Part shown: positions 17,796-26,050 of the stretch, piece after piece
Position numbering within the stretch: position 1 is the first letter of the stretch
How the letters are laid out: every line of letters starts with the position of its first letter
NCBI GenBank assembly: GCA_913049685.1
Contig: CAJWZD010000015.1
Span: forward strand, 1 to 42,649
Origin: an uncultured Fidelibacterota bacterium
GTDB lineage: Bacteria; Fidelibacterota; Marinisomatia; Marinisomatales; TCS55
Direction: 5' to 3'
Length of the DNA stretch: 42,649 nt
The notes under the pieces: model-generated
Database searches by the model: none
Told to the model about the DNA's origin: nothing
What the model saw: only the letters and a program-made list of their open reading frames with translations
Translations under genes and position numbers: made by a program

Positions 17796-20635
17796 TATGC
17801 CACCTTTTTCTTTTTAAGAACTTCTTTTAAAAATTTTCCTGTGTAAGAATGCTTATTTTTTATTATTTCTTCTGGAGTACCTGAAAAAATTAAATCTCCG
17901 CCATCGACTCCGCCTTCAGGTCCTAGATCAATTATCCAATCTGCACTTTTAATAATATCCAAGTTATGCTCAATTATAATCACCGTATTTCCTTTATCAA
18001 CTAGCCTCTGAAGAACACCGAGAAGAAGCTTTACATCTTCAAAATGTAAACCTGTTGTAGGTTCATCAAGAATGTAGAAAGTCTTGTCTCTACTTGATTT
18101 AGATAGCTCGGTTGATAGTTTGATTCGTTGTGCCTCTCCTCCTGAGAGTGTCGTTGCTTGTTGACCTAGTCGAATATAACCTAAACCCACATCATTAAGT
18201 GTGGTAAGTTTTTTCATAACTTGGGGAATATTAGTAAAAAAATTAAGGGATTCTTCAACGGACATGTTTAAGACTTCAGCTATGTTTTTATTTTTATATT
18301 TAATCTCAAGCGTTTCTCTATTATAACGAGCCCCCTTACAGACCTCACAGGTAACATAAACATCTGGAAGAAAGTTCATTTCAATTTTAATAATCCCGTC
18401 ACCCTCGCAGGATTCACAGCGTCCACCTTTTACATTGAATGAAAACCTACCTGGCTTATAACCTCTAATTTTAGATTCAGGTAACTGAGAAAATAAATCG
18501 CGAATAAAAGTAAATACGCCTGTATATGTTGCTGGGTTTGACCGCGGAGTTCTGCCTATAGGTTTTTGATTAATATCAATTACTTTGTCAATGTATTCGA
18601 GTCCGGATACACTTTTAAACGATAATGGATATGCTCTAGACCCATTTAACTCCTTAGATAAAATTGGGTATAGCGTTTCATTTACAAGAGTACTCTTTCC
18701 TGATCCGCTAACTCCAGTAACAACAATTAACTTTTCAAGTGGGAATTTAGTGCTTACGTTTCTCAAATTGTTGCCAGAGGCTTCTTCTAGATAAATATTT
18801 TTACCATTTCCGTTTCGCCTATTGGATGAAAATTCGATTGATTTTTTTCCAGATAAATATTTTCCAGTAATAGAATCAGGTGATTTTATAATTTCACTTG
18901 GTGTTCCTGAAAAGACAACCTCTCCGCCATGCTCACCAGCTCCTGGACCAATATCAATTAATTGATCAGCTTCCTCCATGGTTTCCTGATCATGTTCAAC
19001 GACAATGATTGAATTTCCTAGATCTCTAAGTTTTTTCAATGACCCGAGAAGCCGTGCATTGTCTCTTGGATGGAGACCGATTGAAGGTTCATCTAATATA
19101 TAAAGAACACCCACTAGTTGGCTACCAATTTGAGTTGCAAGTCTAATCCTTTGTGCTTCCCCACCAGATAATGTTGTTGCTGATCTGTCAAGTGTAAGAT
19201 AATCTAGACCAACATCAATTAAAAAGCTTAAACGCTTATTTACTTCATTTATAATTTGCTCTGCAATAGTAGCATCCATTTTGTTTAACTTAATCTGGTT
19301 GAAGAAGTCCTTAACCTCTTTAATGGGGTATGATGAAATCTCTCCCAAACTTTTATCATTAATTCTAACAGATCGAGATTCTTTTTTTAATCGCGAACCA
19401 AGGCACTTTGGACATGATTTCATACTCATAAATTGTTCGATCCAGTCCCTAATATGATTTGATTTTGTTTGTTTGTATCTACGCATTAGGTTGGGAACAA
19501 CCCCTTCCCAACCACCAGTGTAGGTGCCGCTCCAGCGATCCGATGAATACTCCATTTTTAGCTTTTTGCCACCTGTTCCAACCAAAAGCATTTCGCGAAC
19601 CTTTGGGTCTAGTTTATACCATGGAGTGGTGAAGCTAAAATTATAACTCTTGGATAGGCTTTTTAAGACACTTCCATACCAATTTCCTCTAGGCTGCTCG
19701 CCAAGTGGGAGAATTGCGCCTTTTATTATTGATTTTGTCTTATCAGGAACAATCATTTCTGGATCAATTTCCATATGAGACCCTAGCCCATCACAATTAT
19801 CGCACGCACCATATGGGGAATTAAAGGAAAACATTCTTGCGGATAACTCTTCCATAGAGACTTCGCAATGTGGACACGAAAAATGTTCACTAAATAAATA
19901 ATCAGTGTCTGGTAACTCGTGAATGATTATCATTCCTCCGCCAATTTTTAGTGCCAGTTCAACAGATTCTGTAAGCCTGTCCATATAATCATCATCAAGA
20001 ATTAACCTATCTACAACTATTTCAATAGTATGTTTTTTATTTTTATTTAGGTCAATCTTGTCATCAATATTTTTTATATCACCGTTGACTCGAACTCTAA
20101 GAAATCCCTGTTTTTTTACATCTGCAAGAGCGGCCTTATGCTCCCCCTTGCGTCCTCGCACAATAGGAGACAAGATATTAATTTTTGTATTTTTTTTGAA
20201 TTTCATTATTGAATCTACAATTTGTTGAACGGTCTGCTTTTGAATAGGGCGATCACAAATCCAGCAATGCGGTTTACCTATATTGGCATAAAGCAATCTT
20301 AAATAATCATGGATTTCGGTTACTGTTCCAACCGTTGATCTAGGGTTTCTAGCGGTAGCTTTTTGCTCAATTGAAATAGCAGGAGATAACCCTTCAATAT
20401 AATCAATGTCGGGTTTTTCCATGAGGCCCAAAAATTGACGCGCATACGATGAAAGAGATTCTACATATCTTCTCTGCCCTTCAGCATAGAGCGTATCAAA
20501 TGCAAGCGAGGATTTACCCGAGCCAGATAATCCTGTAACAACTACAAGTTTATTTCTTAAAATTTCAATATTTATGTTCTTTAGATTGTGTTGTCTTGCG
20601 CCTTTAATTACAATCTTGTCCATGTTATTTTTCAT
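17795..20635 (-). CDS. uvrA: Excinuclease ABC subunit A
   Basis: The 946-residue DNA-damage sensor of nucleotide excision repair has two ABC modules. Module 1 has Walker A GLSGSGKS at 35-42, the insertion with CPHC and CDNC zinc cysteines, and the signature TLSGGEAQRIRLATQIGS. Module 2 has Walker A GVSGSGKST, the zinc finger CESCEGDG with CEVCKGARYN, the signature TTLSGGEAQRIKL, and Walker B FYILDEPTTGLH. The C-terminus is Lys-rich (KKKKVA). ATG at 20635 or the Met four codons later could both be the start; neither has a clear Shine-Dalgarno. It is the first gene of the minus-strand block, and its stop overlaps the transketolase ATG (TAATG). uvrB and uvrC are elsewhere. Confidence 0.97.
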   Translation of the reverse strand: MKNNMDKIVIKGARQHNLKNINIEILRNKLVVVTGLSGSGKSSLAFDTLYAEGQRRYVESLSSYARQFLGLMEKPDIDYIEGLSPAISIEQKATARNPRSTVGTVTEIHDYLRLLYANIGKPHCWICDRPIQKQTVQQIVDSIMKFKKNTKINILSPIVRGRKGEHKAALADVKKQGFLRVRVNGDIKNIDDKIDLNKNKKHTIEIVVDRLILDDDYMDRLTESVELALKIGGGMIIIHELPDTDYLFSEHFSCPHCEVSMEELSARMFSFNSPYGACDNCDGLGSHMEIDPEMIVPDKTKSIIKGAILPLGEQPRGNWYGSVLKSLSKSYNFSFTTPWYKLDPKVREMLLVGTGGKKLKMEYSSDRWSGTYTGGWEGVVPNLMRRYKQTKSNHIRDWIEQFMSMKSCPKCLGSRLKKESRSVRINDKSLGEISSYPIKEVKDFFNQIKLNKMDATIAEQIINEVNKRLSFLIDVGLDYLTLDRSATTLSGGEAQRIRLATQIGSQLVGVLYILDEPSIGLHPRDNARLLGSLKKLRDLGNSIIVVEHDQETMEEADQLIDIGPGAGEHGGEVVFSGTPSEIIKSPDSITGKYLSGKKSIEFSSNRRNGNGKNIYLEEASGNNLRNVSTKFPLEKLIVVTGVSGSGKSTLVNETLYPILSKELNGSRAYPLSFKSVSGLEYIDKVIDINQKPIGRTPRSNPATYTGVFTFIRDLFSQLPESKIRGYKPGRFSFNVKGGRCESCEGDGIIKIEMNFLPDVYVTCEVCKGARYNRETLEIKYKNKNIAEVLNMSVEESLNFFTNIPQVMKKLTTLNDVGLGYIRLGQQATTLSGGEAQRIKLSTELSKSSRDKTFYILDEPTTGLHFEDVKLLLGVLQRLVDKGNTVIIIEHNLDIIKSADWIIDLGPEGGVDGGDLIFSGTPEEIIKNKHSYTGKFLKEVLKKKKVA

Positions 20636-20680
20636 AATATAGTTAACATTACTTTCTTTTTTGGTGTAGAAACCTGATTT

Positions 20681-20704
20681 AATGCGACCCCAAATCTACG
20701 CATT
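20681..20704. promoter_or_regulatory. Perfect inverted repeat AATGCG-N12-CGCATT upstream of uvrA
   Basis: The 6-bp arms AATGCG (20681-20686) and CGCATT (20699-20704) are perfect inverted copies around a 12-bp spacer, in the 146-bp divergent gap between uvrA and yqgE. The proposed uvrA -10 lies inside the spacer, which is where a repressor would act. It does not match the E. coli or Bacillus LexA box. Arms rich in CG dinucleotides stand out in this AT-rich gap. Function is inferred. Confidence 0.4.
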
Positions 20705-20720
20705 TTCATTTCTCTATCAA
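20693..20720 (-). promoter_or_regulatory. Candidate uvrA promoter
   Basis: On the minus strand TTGATA (complement of 20715-20720, 5 of 6 consensus matches) and TAGATT (complement of 20693-20698, 4 of 6) are separated by 16 nt. That would give an untranslated leader of roughly 50 nt. It is the best match in the intergenic region for the uvrA side. Confidence 0.35.
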
Positions 20721-20781
20721 AAAATGATTTGGTAATTTCTGTATATAAGTTTTTAGTCTAATTGGTTTAGTTTTTTAAAAA

Positions 20782-21336
20782 ATGAAAAGTCTGTCAAATC
20801 AAATAATAATTGCAATGCCTCATATGCAAGATGACCGTTTTAAAAAATCTGTTATATTAATTTTCGAGCATAATTCAAAAGGTGCAACCGGTCTCGTAAT
20901 CAACAAAGAAATTGAAAAAGATATAAGTTCAAAGATATTCGATAATCTTAATCAAGATATTGATCTAAAAATTAATAATCAAATCCCTTTATATTTTGGA
21001 GGACCATTATCCACAGAAAGAGGTATAGTGTTACACGACAGTAAAGCGCTTGCAAATGAATCAATCAAGATTGCGAGCGATCTTTTTCTGTCAAGCCATA
21101 TTAATTCAATCGTCAAGGCTCAGTCTCTAAATAAATGCAAATATAAATTTATGCTGGGGTATGCCGGGTGGTCACCAAAGCAGCTAGATTCTGAGATTGA
21201 AAAAGGTGATTGGATTATGCAAGAGGCTTATTCAGACTTTATTTTTAGCAAAAGGAGTGAGCAAATGTGGGAATTAGCAATAAGCTCATTCGGCATTGAA
21301 AAATCAGATATTTCAATTCAGGGTGGTATTAGCTAA
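20782..21336 (+). CDS. YqgE/AlgH family protein
   Basis: The 184-residue protein matches UPF0301 (YqgE/AlgH) in length and order of motifs: LSNQIIIAMPHMQDDRFKKS at the start, GATGLVINKE, the LYFGGPL segment, and MLGYAGWSPKQLDSEIEKGDW near the middle to end. The family is widespread and mostly uncharacterised; AlgH was linked to alginate control in Pseudomonas but no general biochemical role is settled. It is divergent from uvrA and 93 bp upstream of a TPR lipoprotein on the same strand. No Shine-Dalgarno is visible before the ATG. Confidence 0.92.
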   Translation: MKSLSNQIIIAMPHMQDDRFKKSVILIFEHNSKGATGLVINKEIEKDISSKIFDNLNQDIDLKINNQIPLYFGGPLSTERGIVLHDSKALANESIKIASDLFLSSHINSIVKAQSLNKCKYKFMLGYAGWSPKQLDSEIEKGDWIMQEAYSDFIFSKRSEQMWELAISSFGIEKSDISIQGGIS

Positions 21337-21429
21337 TTTTATTATTAATTATATTTAAGCCTTAAGATTGCTTTTCTTATTTATATATAAATAATTTGCA
21401 TTTTACGACTTACAATCTGAAATTGGAAT

Positions 21430-21813
21430 ATGGGTATAAAGTATTCAAATATATTTAAAGCTTTACTTTTATTTTGTTTAATAGTCTTCACTAGTGGATG
21501 CAAAGACGATCCTAAGCGTCATCTTGAGCTTGGTGAATGGTATGCAAATAAAGGCTTAGTTGAAGAAGCTATTTTAGAGTTTAAGGAAGTAACCCGTTTA
21601 TATCCGACTTCTTTGAATAAAATGAATAGAGACGACTTCCAGTCTCTAAGTAAAGCGCATTACAACCTTTCATTGATGTACACTAAAAAAGGTTGGTGGG
21701 ATTATGCCCTTGAAGAGGCAGAGCTTTGCTTCAAGCTTCAGCCCACTAAAAAGCATTTTGAGCTTTTAGATTTAATTAAGCAACGATCAGAATTAGATAG
21801 TTCTGGGTCTTAA
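21430..21813 (+). CDS. Small TPR-like lipoprotein
   Basis: The 127-residue product opens with a lipoprotein signal: a hydrophobic core (ALLLFCLIVF) and lipobox TSGC, with Cys at about residue 24. The mature part carries two helical-pair repeats of TPR type: HLELGEWYANKGLVEEAILE with FKEVTRLYP, and AHYNLSLMYTKKGWWDYALE followed by ELCFKLQPT. It would be tethered to a membrane and serve as a small protein-protein docking unit. It lies 93 bp after the YqgE gene and converges with the enoyl reductase gene, with only one base between stops. The partner is unknown. Confidence 0.8.
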   Translation: MGIKYSNIFKALLLFCLIVFTSGCKDDPKRHLELGEWYANKGLVEEAILEFKEVTRLYPTSLNKMNRDDFQSLSKAHYNLSLMYTKKGWWDYALEEAELCFKLQPTKKHFELLDLIKQRSELDSSGS

Positions 21814-21814
21814 A

Positions 21815-22597
21815 TTATATTGTTCCGGAGCGGTGCTCTCCTCCATCACAGTAAATTATTGAACAGTTAATAAAATCAGCTTCAGGTCTAAGTAGCATTG
21901 AAATTGTTCCAGCTACGTCCTCTGGTTTAGTGGTTCTTCGCATAGGGTTTCTTTTTTTAGTATTCTCAACCCAGTCCTCCCAACGGTCGTTTATTTTTGT
22001 AAGTGCTCTGGTAGGAGTGACACCAGCTTGAACCGAGTTCGCAGTGATCCCATATTGACCAAGTTCCCAACCTATTTGCCTTATAACCGCCTCCATAGCG
22101 ACCTTTGCAACGCTCACCGGTCCATAACCTTCCATTGCTAAGTAGTTACCTTCGCTTGTTAAGCCAATAACTCGAGAGCCATCGCCTAGTAATTCCTCAT
22201 TTAACAAATTTTGAGTCCAATACAAAAGTGAATTGCCCATAACATGTACCGTCATGTCCATTTGTCGTTGCGTAACGGGTTTATCTCCAAAAAAGTTTGT
22301 TGTGGTCCCAAATGCAATTGAATGGAGAAGAAGCTTCAATTTAAAACCTGCTGTTATCTCTTTAATTTTTGGTATATACGTTTTCATTGCATCTTCTGAT
22401 GCAGCATTGGTATTAAAATAATGGCAACGACCATTGGTCAGATCTGTTACTTCATTTATAGTTTCTTCAGCTATTTTTTTTGCTTCTCCCCTATCGAAGT
22501 GGAATGCAATAATTCCATAACCATCTTTAGCAAGTTGTTTAGCAGTTGCAGCTCCGTGGCCTGTGGACCCTCCTAATAGTAAAACCCATTCTGACAT
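21815..22597 (-). CDS. Enoyl-ACP reductase-like short-chain dehydrogenase (FabL/FabI type)
   Basis: From the ATG at 22597 the protein is 260 residues; an open frame extends 22 codons further but would add an unlikely leader, and the AGGAGA at 22602-22607 fixes the start. The nucleotide-binding motif is GGSTGHGAA near the N-terminus. The catalytic pattern is Tyr-x6-Lys (YGPVSVAK), which is the spacing of enoyl-ACP reductases FabI and FabL and not the Tyr-x3-Lys of ordinary ketoreductases. The region after the Lys (AMEAVIRQIGWELGQYGITA, then SVQAGVTPTRAL) also follows FabI/FabL. It probably reduces enoyl-ACP in fatty-acid elongation. It is divergent from fabA, 118 bp apart, which strengthens the fatty-acid role. 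An unrelated SDR substrate is the main alternative. Confidence 0.75.
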   Translation of the reverse strand: MSEWVLLLGGSTGHGAATAKQLAKDGYGIIAFHFDRGEAKKIAEETINEVTDLTNGRCHYFNTNAASEDAMKTYIPKIKEITAGFKLKLLLHSIAFGTTTNFFGDKPVTQRQMDMTVHVMGNSLLYWTQNLLNEELLGDGSRVIGLTSEGNYLAMEGYGPVSVAKVAMEAVIRQIGWELGQYGITANSVQAGVTPTRALTKINDRWEDWVENTKKRNPMRRTTKPEDVAGTISMLLRPEADFINCSIIYCDGGEHRSGTI

Positions 22598-22601
22598 AAT
22601 T

Positions 22602-22607
22602 TCTCCT
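22602..22607 (-). promoter_or_regulatory. Ribosome-binding site fixing the enoyl reductase start
   Basis: The minus strand reads AGGAGA four bases before the ATG at 22597. It is a much better start context than that of the longer open frame beginning at 22663. Confidence 0.75.
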
Positions 22608-22715
22608 AATGTTAAGTGTAAATTTAACGAAAATTGTGATGAAAAAAACGAGATAGAAAACAACTCTTCTTTATTATTTTTTACGGTAAATTAGAAGTAA
22701 GAACTGGATAGAAAA

Positions 22716-23261
22716 ATGACCAAAAAAAAGCACTTCTCAAAACAAGATTTATTAAGTAGTGGAATGGGTAAACTTTTTGAAACCCTAGATGGCAAACTTC
22801 CAAAACCTCCTATGCTTATGATGGACAAAATAATCCATATTTCTAATGAAGGAGGAGCTTATGGAAAGGGTGAAATCAAGGCTGAGCTCAACATAAATAA
22901 ATCTCTTTGGTTTTTTGATTGCCATTTCAAAAATGATCCTGTTATGCCAGGATGTCTAGGTCTCGATGGTTTTTGGCAATTACTTGGTTTTTTTCTAACG
23001 TGGGCTGGTGGAAAAGGTAAAGGTAGGGCTCTTGGGGTGAAGGACTTAAAGTTCAAAGGTCAGGTTCGACCATATCATGAAAAGATTACCTATAAAATAG
23101 ATATAAAGAAATTTATCACAAAGCCAACACACATGGTTTGGGGTGATGCTGTTTTAGAGGTGAAAAATAAAGCTATTTATTTTGCCAAAGATCTTCAGGT
23201 AGGTCTCTTTGAAAGTCTTACTTGGGACCATGGTAAAGATCCAGCGGTAGATCCTTTTTAA
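22716..23261 (+). CDS. fabA: 3-hydroxydecanoyl-ACP dehydratase/isomerase (FabA)
   Basis: The 181-residue protein has the FabA hot-dog fold signatures, with LWFFDCHFKNDPVMPGC carrying the catalytic His, CLGLDGFWQLLGFF carrying the catalytic Asp, and GKGRALGVKDLKFKGQV. FabA dehydrates 3-hydroxyacyl-ACP and isomerises trans-2 to cis-3 decenoyl-ACP, the branch point for anaerobic unsaturated fatty-acid synthesis. The resemblance to FabA is stronger than to FabZ. The usual partner FabB is not in the window. It is divergent from the enoyl reductase and 20 bp upstream of ychF. E. coli FabA is 172 residues; the N-terminus here is a little longer and Lys-rich. Confidence 0.92.
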   Translation: MTKKKHFSKQDLLSSGMGKLFETLDGKLPKPPMLMMDKIIHISNEGGAYGKGEIKAELNINKSLWFFDCHFKNDPVMPGCLGLDGFWQLLGFFLTWAGGKGKGRALGVKDLKFKGQVRPYHEKITYKIDIKKFITKPTHMVWGDAVLEVKNKAIYFAKDLQVGLFESLTWDHGKDPAVDPF

Positions 23262-23281
23262 TTTATTAATTATACAAAACT

Positions 23282-24379
23282 ATGTCTTTAACTTGCGGAA
23301 TAATTGGATTGCCCAATGTAGGTAAATCAACTATTTTTAATGCACTAACCTCTTCCTCAATACCTGCAGAAAATTATCCATTTTGCACTATTGAACCACA
23401 TATGGGTATTGTCCCATTGCCCGATCCAAGGCTAAAAGTATTAGAAAAAATTTATGAACCAGAAAAGGTTACTCCAGCTAATGTTGAATTTACCGATATA
23501 GCTGGACTAGTAAAAGGTGCAAGCAAGGGTGAGGGTTTGGGTAATCAATTTTTAGGGCAAATAAGACAAGTCGATTCAATTATTCATGTAGTTCGCTGTT
23601 TTGAGGATGAAAATATATCCCACGTTGAAGAGAGTATTGACCCAATAAGAGATATTGAATTAATTGAGACTGAACTACTGCTTGCAGATCTTGTTACAAT
23701 AGAAAAAAGTATAAGTCGATTAGATAAACTATCCCGCTCGGATAAAAAAATAGCCTCTAATCTTGAATTGGTAAAAAAATTAAAGATATTTTGCGATGAA
23801 GGTAATCCCGCGAGAAACTTTTCATGTAATAGTTCTGAGTTAGGTTTTATTAAGAACATGTTTCTTTTAACATCAAAACCAATAATGTACATAGCAAATA
23901 TAAATGAAGATGAGCTCGTTTCTGACTCACTTGGAAAATTTTCAAGCTTATTATTTACGAAATTTGAAGGTGAAGAAACTGAAGTGATTGAGCTATGCGG
24001 GAAAGTTGAACAAGAAATATCAACACTTAACAAAAATGAACAGCTAGAATTTCTGGCAGAATACAATCTTGATGAGCCTGGTCTTAATATACTAATTAGA
24101 AAAGCGTTTAATCTTTTAAACCTCGAAACATATTTCACAGGGGGAGATTCTGAAGTAAGAGCATGGACAATTAAAAAAGGTTCAAGCGCTCCACAGGCTG
24201 CCTCTGAGATACACACAGATTTTGAAAAAGGATTTATAAAAGCTGAAATAATTAAATATGAAGACTTAAAAAGACTCGGTTCGGAAAAACTCGCTAAAGA
24301 TTCGGGTCTTTCACGACTTGAGGGTAAGGACTATACAGTTCAAGATGGTGATTGTATATTTTTTCATTTCAATGTTTAA
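23282..24379 (+). CDS. ychF: Ribosome-binding GTPase/ATPase YchF
   Basis: The 365-residue OBG-family NTPase has P-loop GLPNVGKST (8-16), the NYPFCTIEPHMG switch region, the G3 element DIAGLVKGASKGEGLGNQF and a C-terminal TGS domain (from about 280) ending DGDCIFFHFNV. The place of the G4 motif reads NINEDE, not NKxD, consistent with the relaxed base specificity that lets YchF use ATP. It binds ribosomes and affects stress responses and translation initiation. It sits 20 bp after fabA and 12 bp before the membrane protein. Confidence 0.97.
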   Translation: MSLTCGIIGLPNVGKSTIFNALTSSSIPAENYPFCTIEPHMGIVPLPDPRLKVLEKIYEPEKVTPANVEFTDIAGLVKGASKGEGLGNQFLGQIRQVDSIIHVVRCFEDENISHVEESIDPIRDIELIETELLLADLVTIEKSISRLDKLSRSDKKIASNLELVKKLKIFCDEGNPARNFSCNSSELGFIKNMFLLTSKPIMYIANINEDELVSDSLGKFSSLLFTKFEGEETEVIELCGKVEQEISTLNKNEQLEFLAEYNLDEPGLNILIRKAFNLLNLETYFTGGDSEVRAWTIKKGSSAPQAASEIHTDFEKGFIKAEIIKYEDLKRLGSEKLAKDSGLSRLEGKDYTVQDGDCIFFHFNV

Positions 24380-24391
24380 GGTAAATTTATA

Positions 24392-24877
24392 ATGTGGTTC
24401 TTTATGATTACATGCTATGTGCTTGTTGCAATCTCAGGTTTGGGTTTGATGCAAATTGGCCTAAATCATTATTTTGATTTTTTCGTATCCAACCGTATCT
24501 CGTTTGATTTAATCATTAGCTTTATTTTCATTGCAGCACAAACCCTTATAATGTTTTTCTTTGTGGGTACTGGTGTTAATGTTAGGGAATACCTTGAAAA
24601 CCACCCTGAACTAGGGAATGACCTTTACAAAAAGATGTTTGCAATTAAAAGGCGATTGTATCCACCAACCATGATGGTTACAATACTTTTTATGGCAATG
24701 GTGATTGTAGACGGAGTTTTCTACTTTGGCAAAATTTCAGAATGGTGGTTTCACATTCTTTATTTTTTAACACTTTATTATTTTTATAAAGCCACGAAAG
24801 AACAGCATGCCAGTTTTATAGGCAGCACTAAAATTGTGTTAGAAATGACAGAAAAAGAAAGAGAGTCGGTTGGCTAA
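24392..24877 (+). CDS. Four-helix membrane protein of unknown function
   Basis: I do not recognise this 161-residue protein. It shows four hydrophobic stretches: about 2-22, 36-59, 89-110 and 115-135. Between helices 2 and 3 is a hydrophilic loop with NVREYLENHPELGNDLYKKM followed by KRRLYPP, whose His, Arg and Lys residues look like a conserved functional segment. A second His pair lies near the C-terminal helix (WWFHILYF, KEQHASF). It is the last gene of the fabA-ychF unit, 12 bp after ychF, and ends 3 bp from the stop of the opposing YncE-like gene. Heme or metal binding is conceivable from the histidines but unsupported. Confidence 0.7.
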   Translation: MWFFMITCYVLVAISGLGLMQIGLNHYFDFFVSNRISFDLIISFIFIAAQTLIMFFFVGTGVNVREYLENHPELGNDLYKKMFAIKRRLYPPTMMVTILFMAMVIVDGVFYFGKISEWWFHILYFLTLYYFYKATKEQHASFIGSTKIVLEMTEKERESVG

Positions 24878-24880
24878 ACC

Positions 24881-26050
24881 TTAATTAGTCATTTTCCAGA
24901 AAGCTATACCTCCGGCTTGCTTTCCAGTTTCAGCTATAGCAACAGGCTTTAGTTTTTTCAAATCAAATATTTCTACTGCACCTGGCTCTTTTCCAACCCC
25001 TTCTACTGTCACAAAAGCATACCTGCTATCCGGTGAGATTGAGACACCGTGTGTAACCTTGCGAGTGTTCTTAAACCTTGCAACTTCTTTTCCTTTTTTT
25101 AAGTCCCAAACACCAGTTTTTGCGGCACTTTTATAGGTTACAACCATATACTTTCCATCTCTACTTACTTCACAGTTATAAGGGCCTTTATCTGTTTTGA
25201 AAATTCTATTGACTTTCCATTGCTTCACATCAACTTCGACTACATTATCAGTACCATTATTTACCACGTATAATAAGTCGTCATTTGGATGCGGGTAGAC
25301 CCATGTGGGTTTTTCAGGTGGCATTTTATGATCCATTGCCATTTTTCCCATAGTCTTATTATCATTTTTATGGCCGTGATCCATCTTTTTAGAATTATGC
25401 ATGGAGTGCATAGAGTGAGATGACTGCTTTCCTTTTTTCATTTTCATTGGGGGTGAAGTTTGAAGAGTTCTGCTTACCTCCATTGACATCGCATCAATCT
25501 CGTAAAGCATGCCAGACATCATAGCAACGGAATAATGCTTTAATCCATTGTTTAGTATTCTTGATCCATGAGGCATAACACCAGTTTCAACCCTTTCAAC
25601 TTCAACCATTTCGTCAGGATCAACTATTGAAACAGTGCTAGCCTTTGAGTGACCTCCGTGTAGATTAAAGTTCACAACATAGAGTAACCCTGTTGCTTTT
25701 GAGATTTCCATGGTTGCTGGAAACATTCCTAATTCAACTCGCTCTACAAATCTATCTGTACCTGTTTCGTATTTATATAAGTGTCCATATGGCATTCCAT
25801 GGGCCATTGACAAATACCAATGCTCTCCATCTGGGGAAACAGTGATACCATGCGGTCCCTCAATTTCTAAGGGCCAAACACCAACCGGTATTGTTTTTTC
25901 AACAACAGCTTCTCTACCATCGAATTTAATCAGAGCGACTTCATCTTCAGATTCCGCACAAACATAAACATAGTAGTCGTTTGGAAATGCCGCAAAAGAA
26001 AAGCTTATTAGAGAAAAAACAAAAAATATTTTTTTGATTATACTTTGCAT
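24881..26050 (-). CDS. Exported YncE-like beta-propeller protein with Met/His-rich insert
   Basis: The 389-residue protein has a signal peptide (about 1-21, SFSFAAF) and repeated YncE/cytochrome-D1-type blades such as HGITVSPDGEHWYLSM, LLYVVNFNLHGG and HGVSISPDSRYAFVTV. Residues 202-243 interrupt the propeller with a low-complexity insert containing 9 Met and 6 His in 42 positions (for example HSMHSMH and MDHGHK), a composition seen in copper-handling periplasmic proteins such as CopA/PcoA. No heme CxxCH motif is present. It is translationally coupled (TAATG) to the LVIVD gene upstream. YncE-like proteins bind ligands or DNA in the periplasm, but no function is firmly known. A role in metal binding or sensing is inference from composition. 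Confidence 0.8.
   Translation of the reverse strand: MQSIIKKIFFVFSLISFSFAAFPNDYYVYVCAESEDEVALIKFDGREAVVEKTIPVGVWPLEIEGPHGITVSPDGEHWYLSMAHGMPYGHLYKYETGTDRFVERVELGMFPATMEISKATGLLYVVNFNLHGGHSKASTVSIVDPDEMVEVERVETGVMPHGSRILNNGLKHYSVAMMSGMLYEIDAMSMEVSRTLQTSPPMKMKKGKQSSHSMHSMHNSKKMDHGHKNDNKTMGKMAMDHKMPPEKPTWVYPHPNDDLLYVVNNGTDNVVEVDVKQWKVNRIFKTDKGPYNCEVSRDGKYMVVTYKSAAKTGVWDLKKGKEVARFKNTRKVTHGVSISPDSRYAFVTVEGVGKEPGAVEIFDLKKLKPVAIAETGKQAGGIAFWKMTN

Noticed and set aside
20636-20781. Replication origin at the strand switch
   Set aside because: There is a divergent gene switch, but no dnaA, dnaN or cluster of DnaA boxes, and the gap is only 146 bp.
22598-22663. Longer N-terminus of the enoyl reductase-like SDR
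   Set aside because: The extension is outside the SDR fold, has a Phe/Ser-rich unlikely composition, and the AGGAGA four bases before the ATG at 22597 marks the real start.
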